This document shows positions 6,876 to 15,392 of a stretch of 43,465 bases of DNA, piece after piece. The number at the start of each line of letters is the position of its first letter. The stretch's first letter is position 1. Both the position numbers and the translations under genes were made by a program. The notes beneath the pieces are model-generated. The model had not been told where the DNA came from. It did no database searches and worked only from the letters and a program-made list of their open reading frames with translations. Source of the DNA: Actinomycetota bacterium. GTDB taxonomy: Bacteria; Actinomycetota; Actinomycetes; Actinomycetales; Microbacteriaceae. The stretch covers positions 1 through 43,465 of the forward strand of contig JAFDWM010000014.1 in NCBI GenBank assembly GCA_018268455.1, given 5' to 3'.

Positions 6876-7535
6876 CTAGTGGAAAGCGCGGGGGTCGCCA
6901 TCGTTGTCGTGGGGTCCGACACCGTCGAAACCCAGCCCGGTCAGATAGTCGATGTTCCAGTTCTCGACGTATTTGTCGCTCAGAACGTTTTCGAGGAAGT
7001 CGAGAGCCCCACGGTCCCCGCCTTCCATGTAGGCGTGCTGCAGGCCCTCGTACTCCTCGGGGGTGAGCTTCTGCCCGATGTCGCGGATGCGGGAGTAGTC
7101 CTTCGGTCCCTGCTTTCCCGAGACCCTGACGCGAACGCCGTTCGCGGTGGGCTTCTGGTTGGCGATCGCGCGGCGCACCGCCTGCGCGCGGCCGCGCTTT
7201 GTGGTGACCGCCTGGCGCGCCTTCGTGCTGAGCTTCTTCATCACGGTCGCGGAGGGGTTGTGCTGCCCCTTGATCCACCGCTGCACGGTCCTCTGGGAGA
7301 CGCCGAGCCGGCGGGCGGCCTCCTTCGTGGAGATCGAGGTGATCATCCGCTCCGCGCCGCCCTCGGCCTTCACGGAGCGGGTGGTGCTGTACAGGGACCG
7401 GAGCATCCGGACGACGCCGGGTGCGCCCTCCCCCGCCCCGGTGGGGGTCGCTTCCTGGCGGGTGAAGGCCTCGAAGACAGTGTTGCGCTGCTTGGCTGCG
7501 CGTTCTGCAGCTGCACGTGCGTCGTCAGCGTCCAT
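6876..7535 (-). CDS. Tpg-like telomere terminal protein homologue
   Basis: This is a 219-residue basic protein. A helix-turn-helix at residues 70-91 (KEAARRLGVSQRTVQRWIKG) is followed by a basic stretch (TKARQAVTTKRGRAQAVRR). A C-terminal module starts GVRVRVSGKQG, contains IRDIGQKLTPEEYEGL and ends NIDYLTGLGFDG. This order and these motifs match what I recall of Streptomyces Tpg proteins, which attach covalently to the 5' ends of linear replicons and prime end-patching. The N-terminal 45 residues are an extension relative to those. It lies 27 bases downstream of a gene whose C-terminus resembles Tap, the same tap-tpg order as in Streptomyces. The start is set by GAGAGGAG six bases before the ATG. 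An alternative is a phage- or plasmid-type HTH regulator sharing the fold. Confidence 0.62.
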   Translation of the reverse strand: MDADDARAAAERAAKQRNTVFEAFTRQEATPTGAGEGAPGVVRMLRSLYSTTRSVKAEGGAERMITSISTKEAARRLGVSQRTVQRWIKGQHNPSATVMKKLSTKARQAVTTKRGRAQAVRRAIANQKPTANGVRVRVSGKQGPKDYSRIRDIGQKLTPEEYEGLQHAYMEGGDRGALDFLENVLSDKYVENWNIDYLTGLGFDGVGPHDNDGDPRAFH

Positions 7536-7562
7536 CGTCGGCTCCTCTCTCGCTGGTCATCG

Positions 7563-10500
7563 TCAGAACACCTCGAGGTCCAGGTGGTCCTTGCCGTCGT
7601 AGCGGCCCTCGCCGGTCAGGAACTGCAGGTGCTCGTTGAGGAAAGCGAACCCCTCGGGCTTGTACTGGCCGAGCCCTCGGCCGAAGTCGCGGGGCCGCCC
7701 GGGCCATGCCTTCTCCGGGTCGATCTCGTTGCTGGTGTAGAGGATGGTGTCCTGCTTCACGGCCACGGGCCAGCGATTTGTCTCGGTGCCGATCTGCACG
7801 ATCCTGCGGATGATGTTGGCGCGGGAACGAGCCTGGATCAGGTGGTACCGCTCGGGAGCGAATCCGGGGCGTCCCTTCATGTGCTCGAAGCTCGCCATAC
7901 GGCCGAGGCCGCGGGTGTAGGTGGGCTTGACGAGCTCGCGCACCGCCTGGTCGTCGGGGTCGGCGGTGTCGAGTGCGGCGCGGGCTTCGGCGATCCGCTC
8001 CGCCCAGCTGTCGAGGATCCGGCCGTGGTTGTCCCACACGTAGGCTTCGACGATCTCGAGCTCGTAGCCGAGCTCCTGGGCGATGGTGAGGGTCGCGGTG
8101 GTCAGCCAGCTCTTCATGCCGGCGATCTCGCCGTCGCGGTTGAACGGATCGATCGGGTTCGGGTGCAGCCACTCGCGGCGCTCGGGGAGGACGACGCGCC
8201 AGTAGCCCGGCGTGGTGCTCTTGAACTCGATCCGGGAGCCCTCGGGGAGGTACCGCGGCTCGCCGATGCCGTAGTGCTGGCCGCTGACGCCGGCGAGGTA
8301 GGAGCCACCGCGGTCGAAGGCGTGCACGTAGGTGTGCTCGAGCTCTTCGCCCACCGGCTTGCGCTGCCAGTTGATGTCCGACTCGAGGGTCGGGATCTCG
8401 GCTGGCCCGACCGGTGTGTGCGGGGTGAACCGCTCGAGGCGCTTCTCCTTGCTTGGTGCGAGGTCGAGCATGAGGTCGATGCCGGTGACTGCAGCGCTGA
8501 CCGCGTAGGGCTTGCCGATCATCTCGGCGTATCGCTGCAGGCGGCGGGCGATCGTGGCGCTGTCCGCGTCGCCGGCGCGCAGCGCGGTGAAGTCGTCCTG
8601 CAGCGCGGCCATCAACGCGAACCGTCCCCGCAGGCGGTCGTTGCCGGGCATCCACACGCGGGTCATCGGGTTGAGGGCAACCTGGGTGCCGCCGATCTCG
8701 TATCCCTCGGTGATCGCGTCGGTGAGGAACGGGTGGTCGACGGTGAGCTTGTACAGCTCCTCCGTGCGCTCACGTCCTTCGTGGGAGGTCAGCTCGTCGA
8801 CGGGGAGGCCGAGCTGGCGCGCCGCGGCATCCGTCACGAGCAGCTGGCCGTCCTCCGACTTCCAGGCGCCAGGGTGCCGGTATCCGAGTCCGAGATTGGC
8901 GATGACCTTCGCGGCGTCGCCGATGTGCCGGATGGGGAACGGGAGCGGCACGCACTGGCCGTCCGGGAGCCAGACGCCGTGCTCGTCGAGCACGCCCACG
9001 ACGCCGCGGAAACCCGATCCGGGAGCGGTCGCTGCGCGCCTGGCGGGGGCGGAGGTCGGCGCCGGCTGCGTCGACGAGCGCTCCGCCGGCTGCGGGTCGG
9101 AGGTCGGTGGTGATGCGGGGGTCTCAGGGATCTCGAGGAGTGTTTCGGGGGCCGGGTGTGCGTCCTCAGCGGCGGTCTCGTCGAGCAGCGCACCGAAGTT
9201 CACGGGGCCGTCGAACAGCGACGGGTCGGGGGAATCGGTGCCGGGATCGGTGTCGTCGTCGCTGCTGTGCTCGCCGAACAGGGCGCTGAGGGGGAGATCC
9301 CACACCTTCATCGGGGGGCCGCCCTGGATCGGGCGGACGGTGTGCTGGGTGCTGCTGTCGCGGTTGGTGAACTCCGGGGTGATCCAGAAGTGCGGGGCGC
9401 CGGCGAACGAGGAGCCGATCGAGGTGGTGGTGTCGCTGAATCCCATGCCGGCGCCGGCAGCGACCTTCTTGATGACCTCGAACGTGACCATCGGGAACAG
9501 GTAGAGCCGTTCGGTGCCGTCGCTGTGGACCTTGATGGTGCCGACCTTCGGGCCGTTGGGGACGAGGACGTCGTTGGGCTGCTTGCCGCGGCGGCTCCAG
9601 CCGAGCTGCTCGGCGTTGTCTGGCGCTTCGCCATCGGTGAGCGAGATGTGCGCGGCCTGGCTGGCGAGCGCCTCGCGCAGCAGCTCCATCGTGAGCAGCG
9701 CGACGTCGCCGCTGCCGGGATCCTGCAGCCGGATCCCTTCATCGATTCCCGCCTCGGCCCAGGCGTAGAACTCGTTGGCCTCGTCGCGGGAGAGCGCCTT
9801 GTTCTCGATGAGCATGCGCAGCATCAGCGAGATCCCGTGGACGGAAACCACGGCCGCGGTGATCATGCGGCCGCGTGCACCGTCGTTGTGCGGGACATCG
9901 CGCAGACGTCGCGTCCAAGCGAGGGTGAGGGCGCGCAGGCTGAGCGGCGAGGTGCTGGCGGGGTCGAAGTACTCGGCTTGGATCGTGTCGCGGTGTGTGG
10001 CGAGCCACTGCAGCAGCGCAGCGCCGAGGAGTGCTCTCTCCTCGCGGTGGGTCTTCTCCTCGAGCTGCATGAACGTGGCGGTGCTGTCGGGGATCTCGCC
10101 CGGGTTCAAAGCGATCGTGAACAGGCGCTGGAGTGCGGATCCGGTGATGCCGATCTGTCCGGTAGCGATGACGGAGGCGTTGATACGGCCCTGCGCGGTC
10201 ACTCCCCCACGGGCCTTACCGGCGACGTGGCCGCCGCCGTCGAACAGTGCCCGGACCAGGTTCTCGAGGCGCGCCTCGGCCTTCTTCGCGTCGATGTCGA
10301 CGAAGTCGTCGGCGAGGACGGGCATGTAATCGGCGGAGCGGACGACCCGCATCAGGCCGATGCCGGACTGAGATCCGCCGGCGGCGGTGGCGGAGAGGAT
10401 CGTCTTGGGCGAGCCTTCCTGCTGCACGAGGCCCGGCGCGAAGTAGTGCATGCCGAGTCGGGCGAGCGTCGACTTCCCGGACCCGGCGGCACCGTTGAGG

Positions 10501-12572
10501 TAGCAGACATGCGGCACGGGGGCGAACGGCGCCCGCCACACCAGGCCAAGCACGGGTGCCATCGCCCGGGCAGGCAGCTTCTCCCGCAGCGGGACGGTGC
10601 TTCCCTCCCACGCGGCCCGAAGAGCTTCCGCCTCGGTGGTGGGCTCAGCGACCCGCAGATGCTCGATGCCGCCCACCATGCGTGTCCGCAGCGGCATCGA
10701 GCCCTGCGCGGTGATCGCTCCGTCTGCGTGGACGAAGTAGCTTCCCGACTCCCCCTCGCGCCACCCGGTCGTGGTGTAGACGCGCTCTCGCGCGTACGGG
10801 GCGGGGCGGGCGTTGTGCAGCGCATCCCACGCCAGCTCGCGTCCGCGGCGGGACGTGTTCTCGAGCATCCCGACCCACGGCAGCGCGTCAGCCCACGTCC
10901 CCCGCTGCAGCTGCTCCTCATCCCAGGTGACCACCTGGGACTCGATCTTGTTGCTGCCGTTGTCTTCGTAGACCGGGTTGCCCTCCTCGTCGCGGACCCA
11001 GCGGGAGAACCGGACCGTCATCTCGTGGGTCGCCCGGGTGATCTCTGACTCCTGACCGTTGTCCTCGAACGCGACCGAAAGGATGTCGCCCCAGCCCTCG
11101 ATGACGCGGTTGAACCGGCGGCGGTACCCATCGCCGTCGCGCTCGTACTTGATCTCAACGGTCTGGCCCTTGCGGACGGTGAACTCGCGGCCGCGGTTGG
11201 GGGTGTCGTCGTCGCCGGGAATGAACGTGTTGCCCGTGAACGCGGGCGGGTCGCCGGCCTCGGCCTCTCGGCTGTCGCCGAACTGCACACGCCGGTCGGC
11301 GGGCTTGAGCCGCTCGGTGATGCTGGTAGGAACGCGAACACCCGTGAGGTCGTAGGCCTCCTGTGCAGTGCGAGCGGCCTGGTCGACGAGGTTCTCCGCC
11401 TCCTGCATCACCGTGCGACTGAGGGGATCCGTGGCCCCGGTCGCCGTCACCACTTCGCCGACGTTCGCAGCGACTCGGCGGTAGCGGAGCAGCGCCTCCT
11501 TCGCCCAGGCGGCGATGGCCTCGTCGTGCTGCGCGGGATCCTCGCCCGCGGCAACCAGCTCCTGGTGGGCGCGGATCTCCGCGCTGCACACGGCGATCGC
11601 TTCGATCCCCTTCACCGTGTCAGCGATCAGCTGGAGCAGCACGGCGTTGCCGACCGAGATCTCCTCGAGGTCCTCGACACCCAGCCCGGCCTCGAAGTGG
11701 TCGGTGAAGTCGCCCTTGTCGACGTCGACGGCCGGCCGGTACAGGGTCACCGTCGCGCCGACCTCGCCGAGCATGTGGTGCAGCTGCGCGGCCCGCTTGT
11801 AGCCGGCGCTATCCCGATCGGCGACCACGTTGACGGTCGCACCGATGAACACGTCGGCGAGCTCACGGGGGAATGACCCGGATCCCTGCGCGTTCGTGGT
11901 CGCGACGAGGCCACGGGCGGCCGCGTTGTCGGCGTCTTTCTCCCCCTCGACGATCCACACGGGCTGGTCGGTGGCGATCGCACGCAGCACGTCGGCGTGC
12001 TGGTACAGGACGGGGGTGAATCCTGTCGGCTTCTTGGTGACCCAGCGCCCGGCCGCCGAGCGAAAACGCTGACGGAACCGCTTGTGCACGGCGCCGTCGA
12101 CCACGGCGTGCTCGCGGATCACCTCTTCGACCACGGTCCCGGCGGCGTCGGCGTACGGGTAGGTCGTCACCTGTTCCCACTTCGCGCCGGCGAGCTCGTC
12201 AACGTCGACGAGCCCGGTGATGCGACGCGGCACACGGTGCGCGGTCTCGAACTTCGGCTTGCCCTTCGCCGGCCGCGGGGCGTCCTTCTCTGGCAGCGGC
12301 GCATCGAACAGGTCCGTCGCGGACAGGCCGATCGCGCTGGCGACGTCGCGGTAGTCGGCGTGGCACGTGAAGCAGTTGAGCAGGACCGCCTCACGGCGGC
12401 GATCGAACTTCACACTCAGCGAGCGATGAGTGTCGCCGTGCACCGGGCACAGCGCCATGAACTTGTCGCCCCGGATCGACTCGGGCTTGAACCCGCCGGC
12501 ATCGAGAGCGTTCCACACTCGATCGACCGCTGACCCCGCGGCACCGACGACAGGAGTATCAGTCAGCGTCAT
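7563..12572 (-). CDS. Primase-helicase fused to a Tap-like (telomere-associated) domain
   Basis: This 1669-residue predicted replication protein has several modules. Residues 1-80 carry a DnaG-like zinc finger (C42-P-V-H45, C67-F-T-C70). Residues about 200-285 form a TOPRIM domain (VEGEKD at 208-213, ADRDS at 251-255). Around 690-830 lies a P-loop ATPase (AAGSGKST, then VLADDF, then a sensor-like ATGQIGITGS). Residues 1020-1150 are a low-complexity acidic/proline linker. Residues about 1185-1669 resemble the conserved C-terminal part of Streptomyces Tap: VTDAAARQLGL, VHAFDRGGSYLAGV, GYWRV, ELGYELEIVEAYVW, YTRGLGRM, QARSRANIIRRIVQIG, WPVAVKQDTILYTS. Tap binds telomere DNA and recruits the terminal protein. 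GAGAGGGG seven bases before the ATG supports the start. The fusion of all these into one chain is unusual. The Tap assignment is from memory of the family, not from a search. Confidence 0.75.
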   Translation of the reverse strand: MTLTDTPVVGAAGSAVDRVWNALDAGGFKPESIRGDKFMALCPVHGDTHRSLSVKFDRRREAVLLNCFTCHADYRDVASAIGLSATDLFDAPLPEKDAPRPAKGKPKFETAHRVPRRITGLVDVDELAGAKWEQVTTYPYADAAGTVVEEVIREHAVVDGAVHKRFRQRFRSAAGRWVTKKPTGFTPVLYQHADVLRAIATDQPVWIVEGEKDADNAAARGLVATTNAQGSGSFPRELADVFIGATVNVVADRDSAGYKRAAQLHHMLGEVGATVTLYRPAVDVDKGDFTDHFEAGLGVEDLEEISVGNAVLLQLIADTVKGIEAIAVCSAEIRAHQELVAAGEDPAQHDEAIAAWAKEALLRYRRVAANVGEVVTATGATDPLSRTVMQEAENLVDQAARTAQEAYDLTGVRVPTSITERLKPADRRVQFGDSREAEAGDPPAFTGNTFIPGDDDTPNRGREFTVRKGQTVEIKYERDGDGYRRRFNRVIEGWGDILSVAFEDNGQESEITRATHEMTVRFSRWVRDEEGNPVYEDNGSNKIESQVVTWDEEQLQRGTWADALPWVGMLENTSRRGRELAWDALHNARPAPYARERVYTTTGWREGESGSYFVHADGAITAQGSMPLRTRMVGGIEHLRVAEPTTEAEALRAAWEGSTVPLREKLPARAMAPVLGLVWRAPFAPVPHVCYLNGAAGSGKSTLARLGMHYFAPGLVQQEGSPKTILSATAAGGSQSGIGLMRVVRSADYMPVLADDFVDIDAKKAEARLENLVRALFDGGGHVAGKARGGVTAQGRINASVIATGQIGITGSALQRLFTIALNPGEIPDSTATFMQLEEKTHREERALLGAALLQWLATHRDTIQAEYFDPASTSPLSLRALTLAWTRRLRDVPHNDGARGRMITAAVVSVHGISLMLRMLIENKALSRDEANEFYAWAEAGIDEGIRLQDPGSGDVALLTMELLREALASQAAHISLTDGEAPDNAEQLGWSRRGKQPNDVLVPNGPKVGTIKVHSDGTERLYLFPMVTFEVIKKVAAGAGMGFSDTTTSIGSSFAGAPHFWITPEFTNRDSSTQHTVRPIQGGPPMKVWDLPLSALFGEHSSDDDTDPGTDSPDPSLFDGPVNFGALLDETAAEDAHPAPETLLEIPETPASPPTSDPQPAERSSTQPAPTSAPARRAATAPGSGFRGVVGVLDEHGVWLPDGQCVPLPFPIRHIGDAAKVIANLGLGYRHPGAWKSEDGQLLVTDAAARQLGLPVDELTSHEGRERTEELYKLTVDHPFLTDAITEGYEIGGTQVALNPMTRVWMPGNDRLRGRFALMAALQDDFTALRAGDADSATIARRLQRYAEMIGKPYAVSAAVTGIDLMLDLAPSKEKRLERFTPHTPVGPAEIPTLESDINWQRKPVGEELEHTYVHAFDRGGSYLAGVSGQHYGIGEPRYLPEGSRIEFKSTTPGYWRVVLPERREWLHPNPIDPFNRDGEIAGMKSWLTTATLTIAQELGYELEIVEAYVWDNHGRILDSWAERIAEARAALDTADPDDQAVRELVKPTYTRGLGRMASFEHMKGRPGFAPERYHLIQARSRANIIRRIVQIGTETNRWPVAVKQDTILYTSNEIDPEKAWPGRPRDFGRGLGQYKPEGFAFLNEHLQFLTGEGRYDGKDHLDLEVF

Positions 12573-12636
12573 CCGGCTACCCCTCTCGCTGCGATCGCGA
12601 GAGGAGCTTCGACACGACGAAGCCGTGCCTGGTTCA

Positions 12637-12648
12637 GAAAAAGACGAA
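12637..12648 (+). repeat. GAAAAAGACGAA motif, copy 1
   Basis: This is the first of four identical 12-mers, all intergenic. It lies 65 bases upstream of the primase/Tap-like start, oriented against that gene. Confidence 0.7.
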
Positions 12649-12777
12649 CTTCAGGTACCATGACGTGCAACGGCCTCCTCTCGTGACCTCCACGCGGTAG
12701 CCAGATCCCCTGCCCAGGGTTCTAACTCAAAACTCGGACCTAGCTCGCCAAAGCACATTGGTCCGGAACAGACTCTC

Positions 12778-12811
12778 GAAGATCCTGCGACCGCCAAGTC
12801 GCGGGATCTTC
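12778..12811 (-). terminator. Hairpin terminator after the ribbon-helix-helix gene
   Basis: The hairpin GAAGATCCTGCGAC / GTCGCGGGATCTTC has a 14-bp stem with one non-Watson-Crick pair and a 6-base loop. It begins a few bases past the stop at 12816. On the plus strand it is followed by CTTTTAT, so it may act in both directions. Confidence 0.7.
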
Positions 12812-12815
12812 GCTT

Positions 12816-13085
12816 TTATGCGGTGCGCGGCATCGGCAGCTCCTGTCGCGACTCGTCGACACGACGGCGCTGTTCGGCCGTCGCAAGTTCCTCATGGATG
12901 TACTCCGGGATGGGGAGACCGTGGAGCTCTGCGAGCTGCATGGTGACCCAGCTGCCGAGCGGGATGCCGAGTTCCTCAGCCTTGCGCTCGTACAGGTTGT
13001 GGTGATCGATCGGCACGCGGACGAGCATCTGTGCTCGTTCTCCGCGAACTCGGCGCCCAGGCCGTGCTGCTCTTGCCGCTGACAT
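12816..13085 (-). CDS. Ribbon-helix-helix-like DNA-binding protein
   Basis: This small protein of up to 89 residues has a core (MLVRVPIDHHNLYERKAEEL, then GIPLGSWVTMQLAELHGLPIPEYI) that reads as a ribbon-helix-helix fold: a short strand followed by two helices. Coding-like third-position GC starts near the internal ATG at 13028, so that start (70 residues) is as likely as the one annotated. Neither has a strong Shine-Dalgarno sequence. It stands alone, divergent from the degenerate-ATPase gene and upstream of the replication operon, and is likely a copy-control or transfer regulator. A frame shift near 13030 is discussed as a finding. Confidence 0.6.
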   Translation of the reverse strand: MSAARAARPGRRVRGERAQMLVRVPIDHHNLYERKAEELGIPLGSWVTMQLAELHGLPIPEYIHEELATAEQRRRVDESRQELPMPRTA

Positions 13086-13508
13086 GCGTCATTCATAGCA
13101 CGGACCAGATACAGATACCGCAAGCCGCGACCGGCGCGTTGGCGTGTCGGCTCGGTCAAATCGTCCATGACCGTCATAGGTGCAAGTTCCGACGTTATCC
13201 GGACATCGGGTCCCGAACTTTTTTCAGTCCTCCGGTGCGATCGCTTCGCGGGTCTCGAGGCGGTGGGGCGTTTGGGGGTTAACACGTATATGTGTTGAGT
13301 TTCCGGTAACGGTTACGGTCATGGCGTCACAGCAGGGTATAAATCCCAGGTCAAGCGGAGTATTGAAGTTTTCAAACCGGGCTACTGGCCGCGTGGGTGG
13401 TCGGTAACAACCGCGTGTTTCCGCGGGTGAGGGGCGCCGGAAAATCGGTAACACGCCCCCTGATTTCGCCCCAATTGGGCCCGGTCGGGGGTCTCTGGCT
13501 CTGTCAGA
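13086..13508. other. Non-coding region with repeats; candidate origin or control region
   Basis: These 420 bases between divergent genes contain no convincing gene. They hold CGGTAAC three times in the same orientation (13304, 13402, 13446); the last two extend to TCGGTAACA. The first copy is part of the inverted repeat GTAAC-G-GTTAC (13306-13316). A second inverted repeat, AACAC-GTATAT-GTGTT, lies at 13281-13296. The part after 13270 has several AT-rich patches. These could be operators for both genes or a replication or transfer origin. Confidence 0.5.
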
Positions 13509-13517
13509 GTGGGCGGC

Positions 13518-14798
13518 ATGAAGGTCGTGAGCGTGGAGGATCTGGTGCCGAGGGCACTTGCCGCGCTACGCGGATCTCCGGCTGTGGAGCGGCTCGTGGG
13601 CGCGATGATCTTCTCGTTGTGGCGGCCGTTCCCGAAGCCGATCTATCTCTATGGCGATGCGCCCGACAAGGTGATGGCGGCGTTCGCTCTCGCCGAGCTC
13701 GGCGGCCGCCCGTGGAGCGAGCTGCGCGCGGACGGGATCCCGTTCGAGATGCGCAAGGGCGAGTGGTTCGTCATCGAGCACCCGATGGTGCTGGAGGACC
13801 TGGTCCCTGCACACCGCCCCACTCTGTTGAAGAAGGAGCTGCGGAAGATCCTGGATGGACTCGAGCTGAGCGCCGCGATGGGACGGAGCGGGGATCTGAC
13901 GGAAGGGGTGCCACCGGCGACGATCATCACCGGCGATCGCACGATGCTTCCCGACTTCCGGGATCGGGTCTTCTCGATCGAGCTCTCCCCGGACCTCGAG
14001 CGGAGTCAGTACAGCGTGATCGTGGCCGGCGAGACCGCACACGCTCGCGTCGAGCTCGGCCGGAGGATCCACGACTGGATGGGCGGTGCCGGCGCGCCAT
14101 CGATGGACGACTACCTCGACATGTGGGCGGGGCTGCACCGGGTGCCAGAGACCGACCGGTCATCCGTTGCCGCGTGTCGCTTCGGGCTGAGGCTTCTCGA
14201 CCAGTTCTTTGACGCCCACCAGCTTCCCTTCGACAGCTGGCCGTGGACCCGCGAGTCACCGCGGCCGCCGTCGACGAGCGAAGCACCCGAGAGCCTCGCT
14301 CGCCCCGGAGGCCGGGCCGAACTCCCGGCGACGAATCGGCCGGCACGGCCCACCTCGACGGCCGTGGAGCGTGGTGCGAAGCCGGCGCGAGCGTCATCGC
14401 CGGCGAAGGCGGCCGCGGATCCTCGACTGGTTGACGCGCTTGTGGGCTCCGTCCGCCGTGCGATCGCCGAAGGGCGCGCGCACGTGTACGACTCGCACGG
14501 ATCGTTCTCGGAGGAGAGCTCCAGGAGCGGCCGCCGGGTCGGGATCCTCACCAATGGCCGGTTGCTGCTGCTGTGTGCGCCGGCGCGTGCACTCCTGGCG
14601 GCAGATCTCGACGTCGACGAGCGGCCATCGCTATCGGAGCTCTCGGCCGCGCTCGAGCTCGTGGGCCTGGTGGAGAAGGACGAAGCCGGCAAGCTCACCC
14701 GTTCCCGCGTCCACGAGGGAAAGGCGGTGAAGGTCTGGGATGTCGCCGCGGACGAGTTCTGGTCGCGCGACGCTGACGACCTGGGCGCCCCGTCGTAG
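13518..14798 (+). CDS. Protein of unknown function, degenerate P-loop ATPase-like
   Basis: The product has 426 residues from the ATG at 13518; a GTG three codons upstream is possible and no strong Shine-Dalgarno sequence decides. An early segment, IYLYGDAPDKVMAAFALAEL, sits where a helicase Walker A would be but lacks GKS/T. A later one, ATIITGDRTMLPDFRDRVF, resembles the sensor region of primase-associated ATPases. The two suggest a degenerated ATPase subunit. A proline/alanine-rich linker (about 255-300) leads to a C-terminal part with a winged-helix look (LLLLCAPARALLAADL, LVEKDEAGKLTRSR). It is a single plus-strand gene convergent with the toxin gene. Confidence 0.5.
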   Translation: MKVVSVEDLVPRALAALRGSPAVERLVGAMIFSLWRPFPKPIYLYGDAPDKVMAAFALAELGGRPWSELRADGIPFEMRKGEWFVIEHPMVLEDLVPAHRPTLLKKELRKILDGLELSAAMGRSGDLTEGVPPATIITGDRTMLPDFRDRVFSIELSPDLERSQYSVIVAGETAHARVELGRRIHDWMGGAGAPSMDDYLDMWAGLHRVPETDRSSVAACRFGLRLLDQFFDAHQLPFDSWPWTRESPRPPSTSEAPESLARPGGRAELPATNRPARPTSTAVERGAKPARASSPAKAAADPRLVDALVGSVRRAIAEGRAHVYDSHGSFSEESSRSGRRVGILTNGRLLLLCAPARALLAADLDVDERPSLSELSAALELVGLVEKDEAGKLTRSRVHEGKAVKVWDVAADEFWSRDADDLGAPS

Positions 14799-14822
14799 GC
14801 CCCGCCCGAGGTGTCGCTCGAG

Positions 14823-15392
14823 CTACGGAAGCGGCTTGCTTAGGGCGCGCGCCGCTTCGATGACCGCGATCGAGCTGAGGGTGAGCGGCTCAACGCTCTG
14901 GAGCGTGAGCGGGGCGGGTTCCGCGGGCGTCGCCCAGAGCATGACGTTCCGCCACGACGGCCGGTGGTATGACCACCAGCTCACGCCCGCCCATCGTCGT
15001 CGTCCGTCGTGGTGGGTCTCGGCGAACAGCGCCGCGGCCTTGCTCTGGGTGAATGCCTTGTTGCGGATCACGACCTGGCTGGGCCGCATCCCGAGGTGCT
15101 GCAGGTTCGTCGCGTCGTCGAAGTCGAAGATCGACAGGTCGTCGTCGACGGAGAACGTCGCGAGTGCGCGACGCAGCCCGCTCGGGTGTTCGAGCATGTC
15201 AGCCGACCAGGTAGCGAGGTTGCCGAGGGTCTCCCCCACAGCGCCCTCGGCTGCGGGTGAGAGGTACCAGGCGTCGTAGAGCGAGGGGTTGTCCCACCGG
15301 CCGGCACCTTGTGGCTTGTGCAGGTAGGTGGCGTGGCCGGACTTGCCGGGAGCAGCTGCGGGGTCGTGCAGGAAGACGCGGTGCAGCAGCAT
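14823..15392 (-). CDS. RES-domain toxin (NAD+-degrading family)
   Basis: This is a 189-residue protein. RES toxins of type II toxin-antitoxin systems deplete NAD+ by phosphorolysis or hydrolysis. The N-terminus reads HRVFLHD, then GAGRWDNP with the conserved arginine (R32), YDAWYLS with the tyrosines (39, 43), and AVGETLGN with the glutamate (E54), the family's active-site set. RWSGVSWWSYH-type sequence (here RWAGVSWWSYH) follows near residue 140. The ATG overlaps the stop of the antitoxin gene (TGATG), the usual coupling. It ends the long minus-strand operon and converges with the plus-strand gene upstream of 14798. Confidence 0.88.
   Translation of the reverse strand: MLLHRVFLHDPAAAPGKSGHATYLHKPQGAGRWDNPSLYDAWYLSPAAEGAVGETLGNLATWSADMLEHPSGLRRALATFSVDDDLSIFDFDDATNLQHLGMRPSQVVIRNKAFTQSKAAALFAETHHDGRRRWAGVSWWSYHRPSWRNVMLWATPAEPAPLTLQSVEPLTLSSIAVIEAARALSKPLP

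Noticed and set aside
6534-9113. An 859-residue plus-strand frame
   Set aside because: It runs opposite to nrdH, the Tpg-like gene and the primase/Tap-like gene, all of which carry recognisable domains. Long antisense frames are common in GC-rich DNA, and this one has no domain.
13224-13454. A 76-residue minus-strand frame in the repeat-bearing gap
   Set aside because: It covers the CGGTAAC repeats and both inverted repeats, has no ribosome site and shows no coding-like third-position bias.
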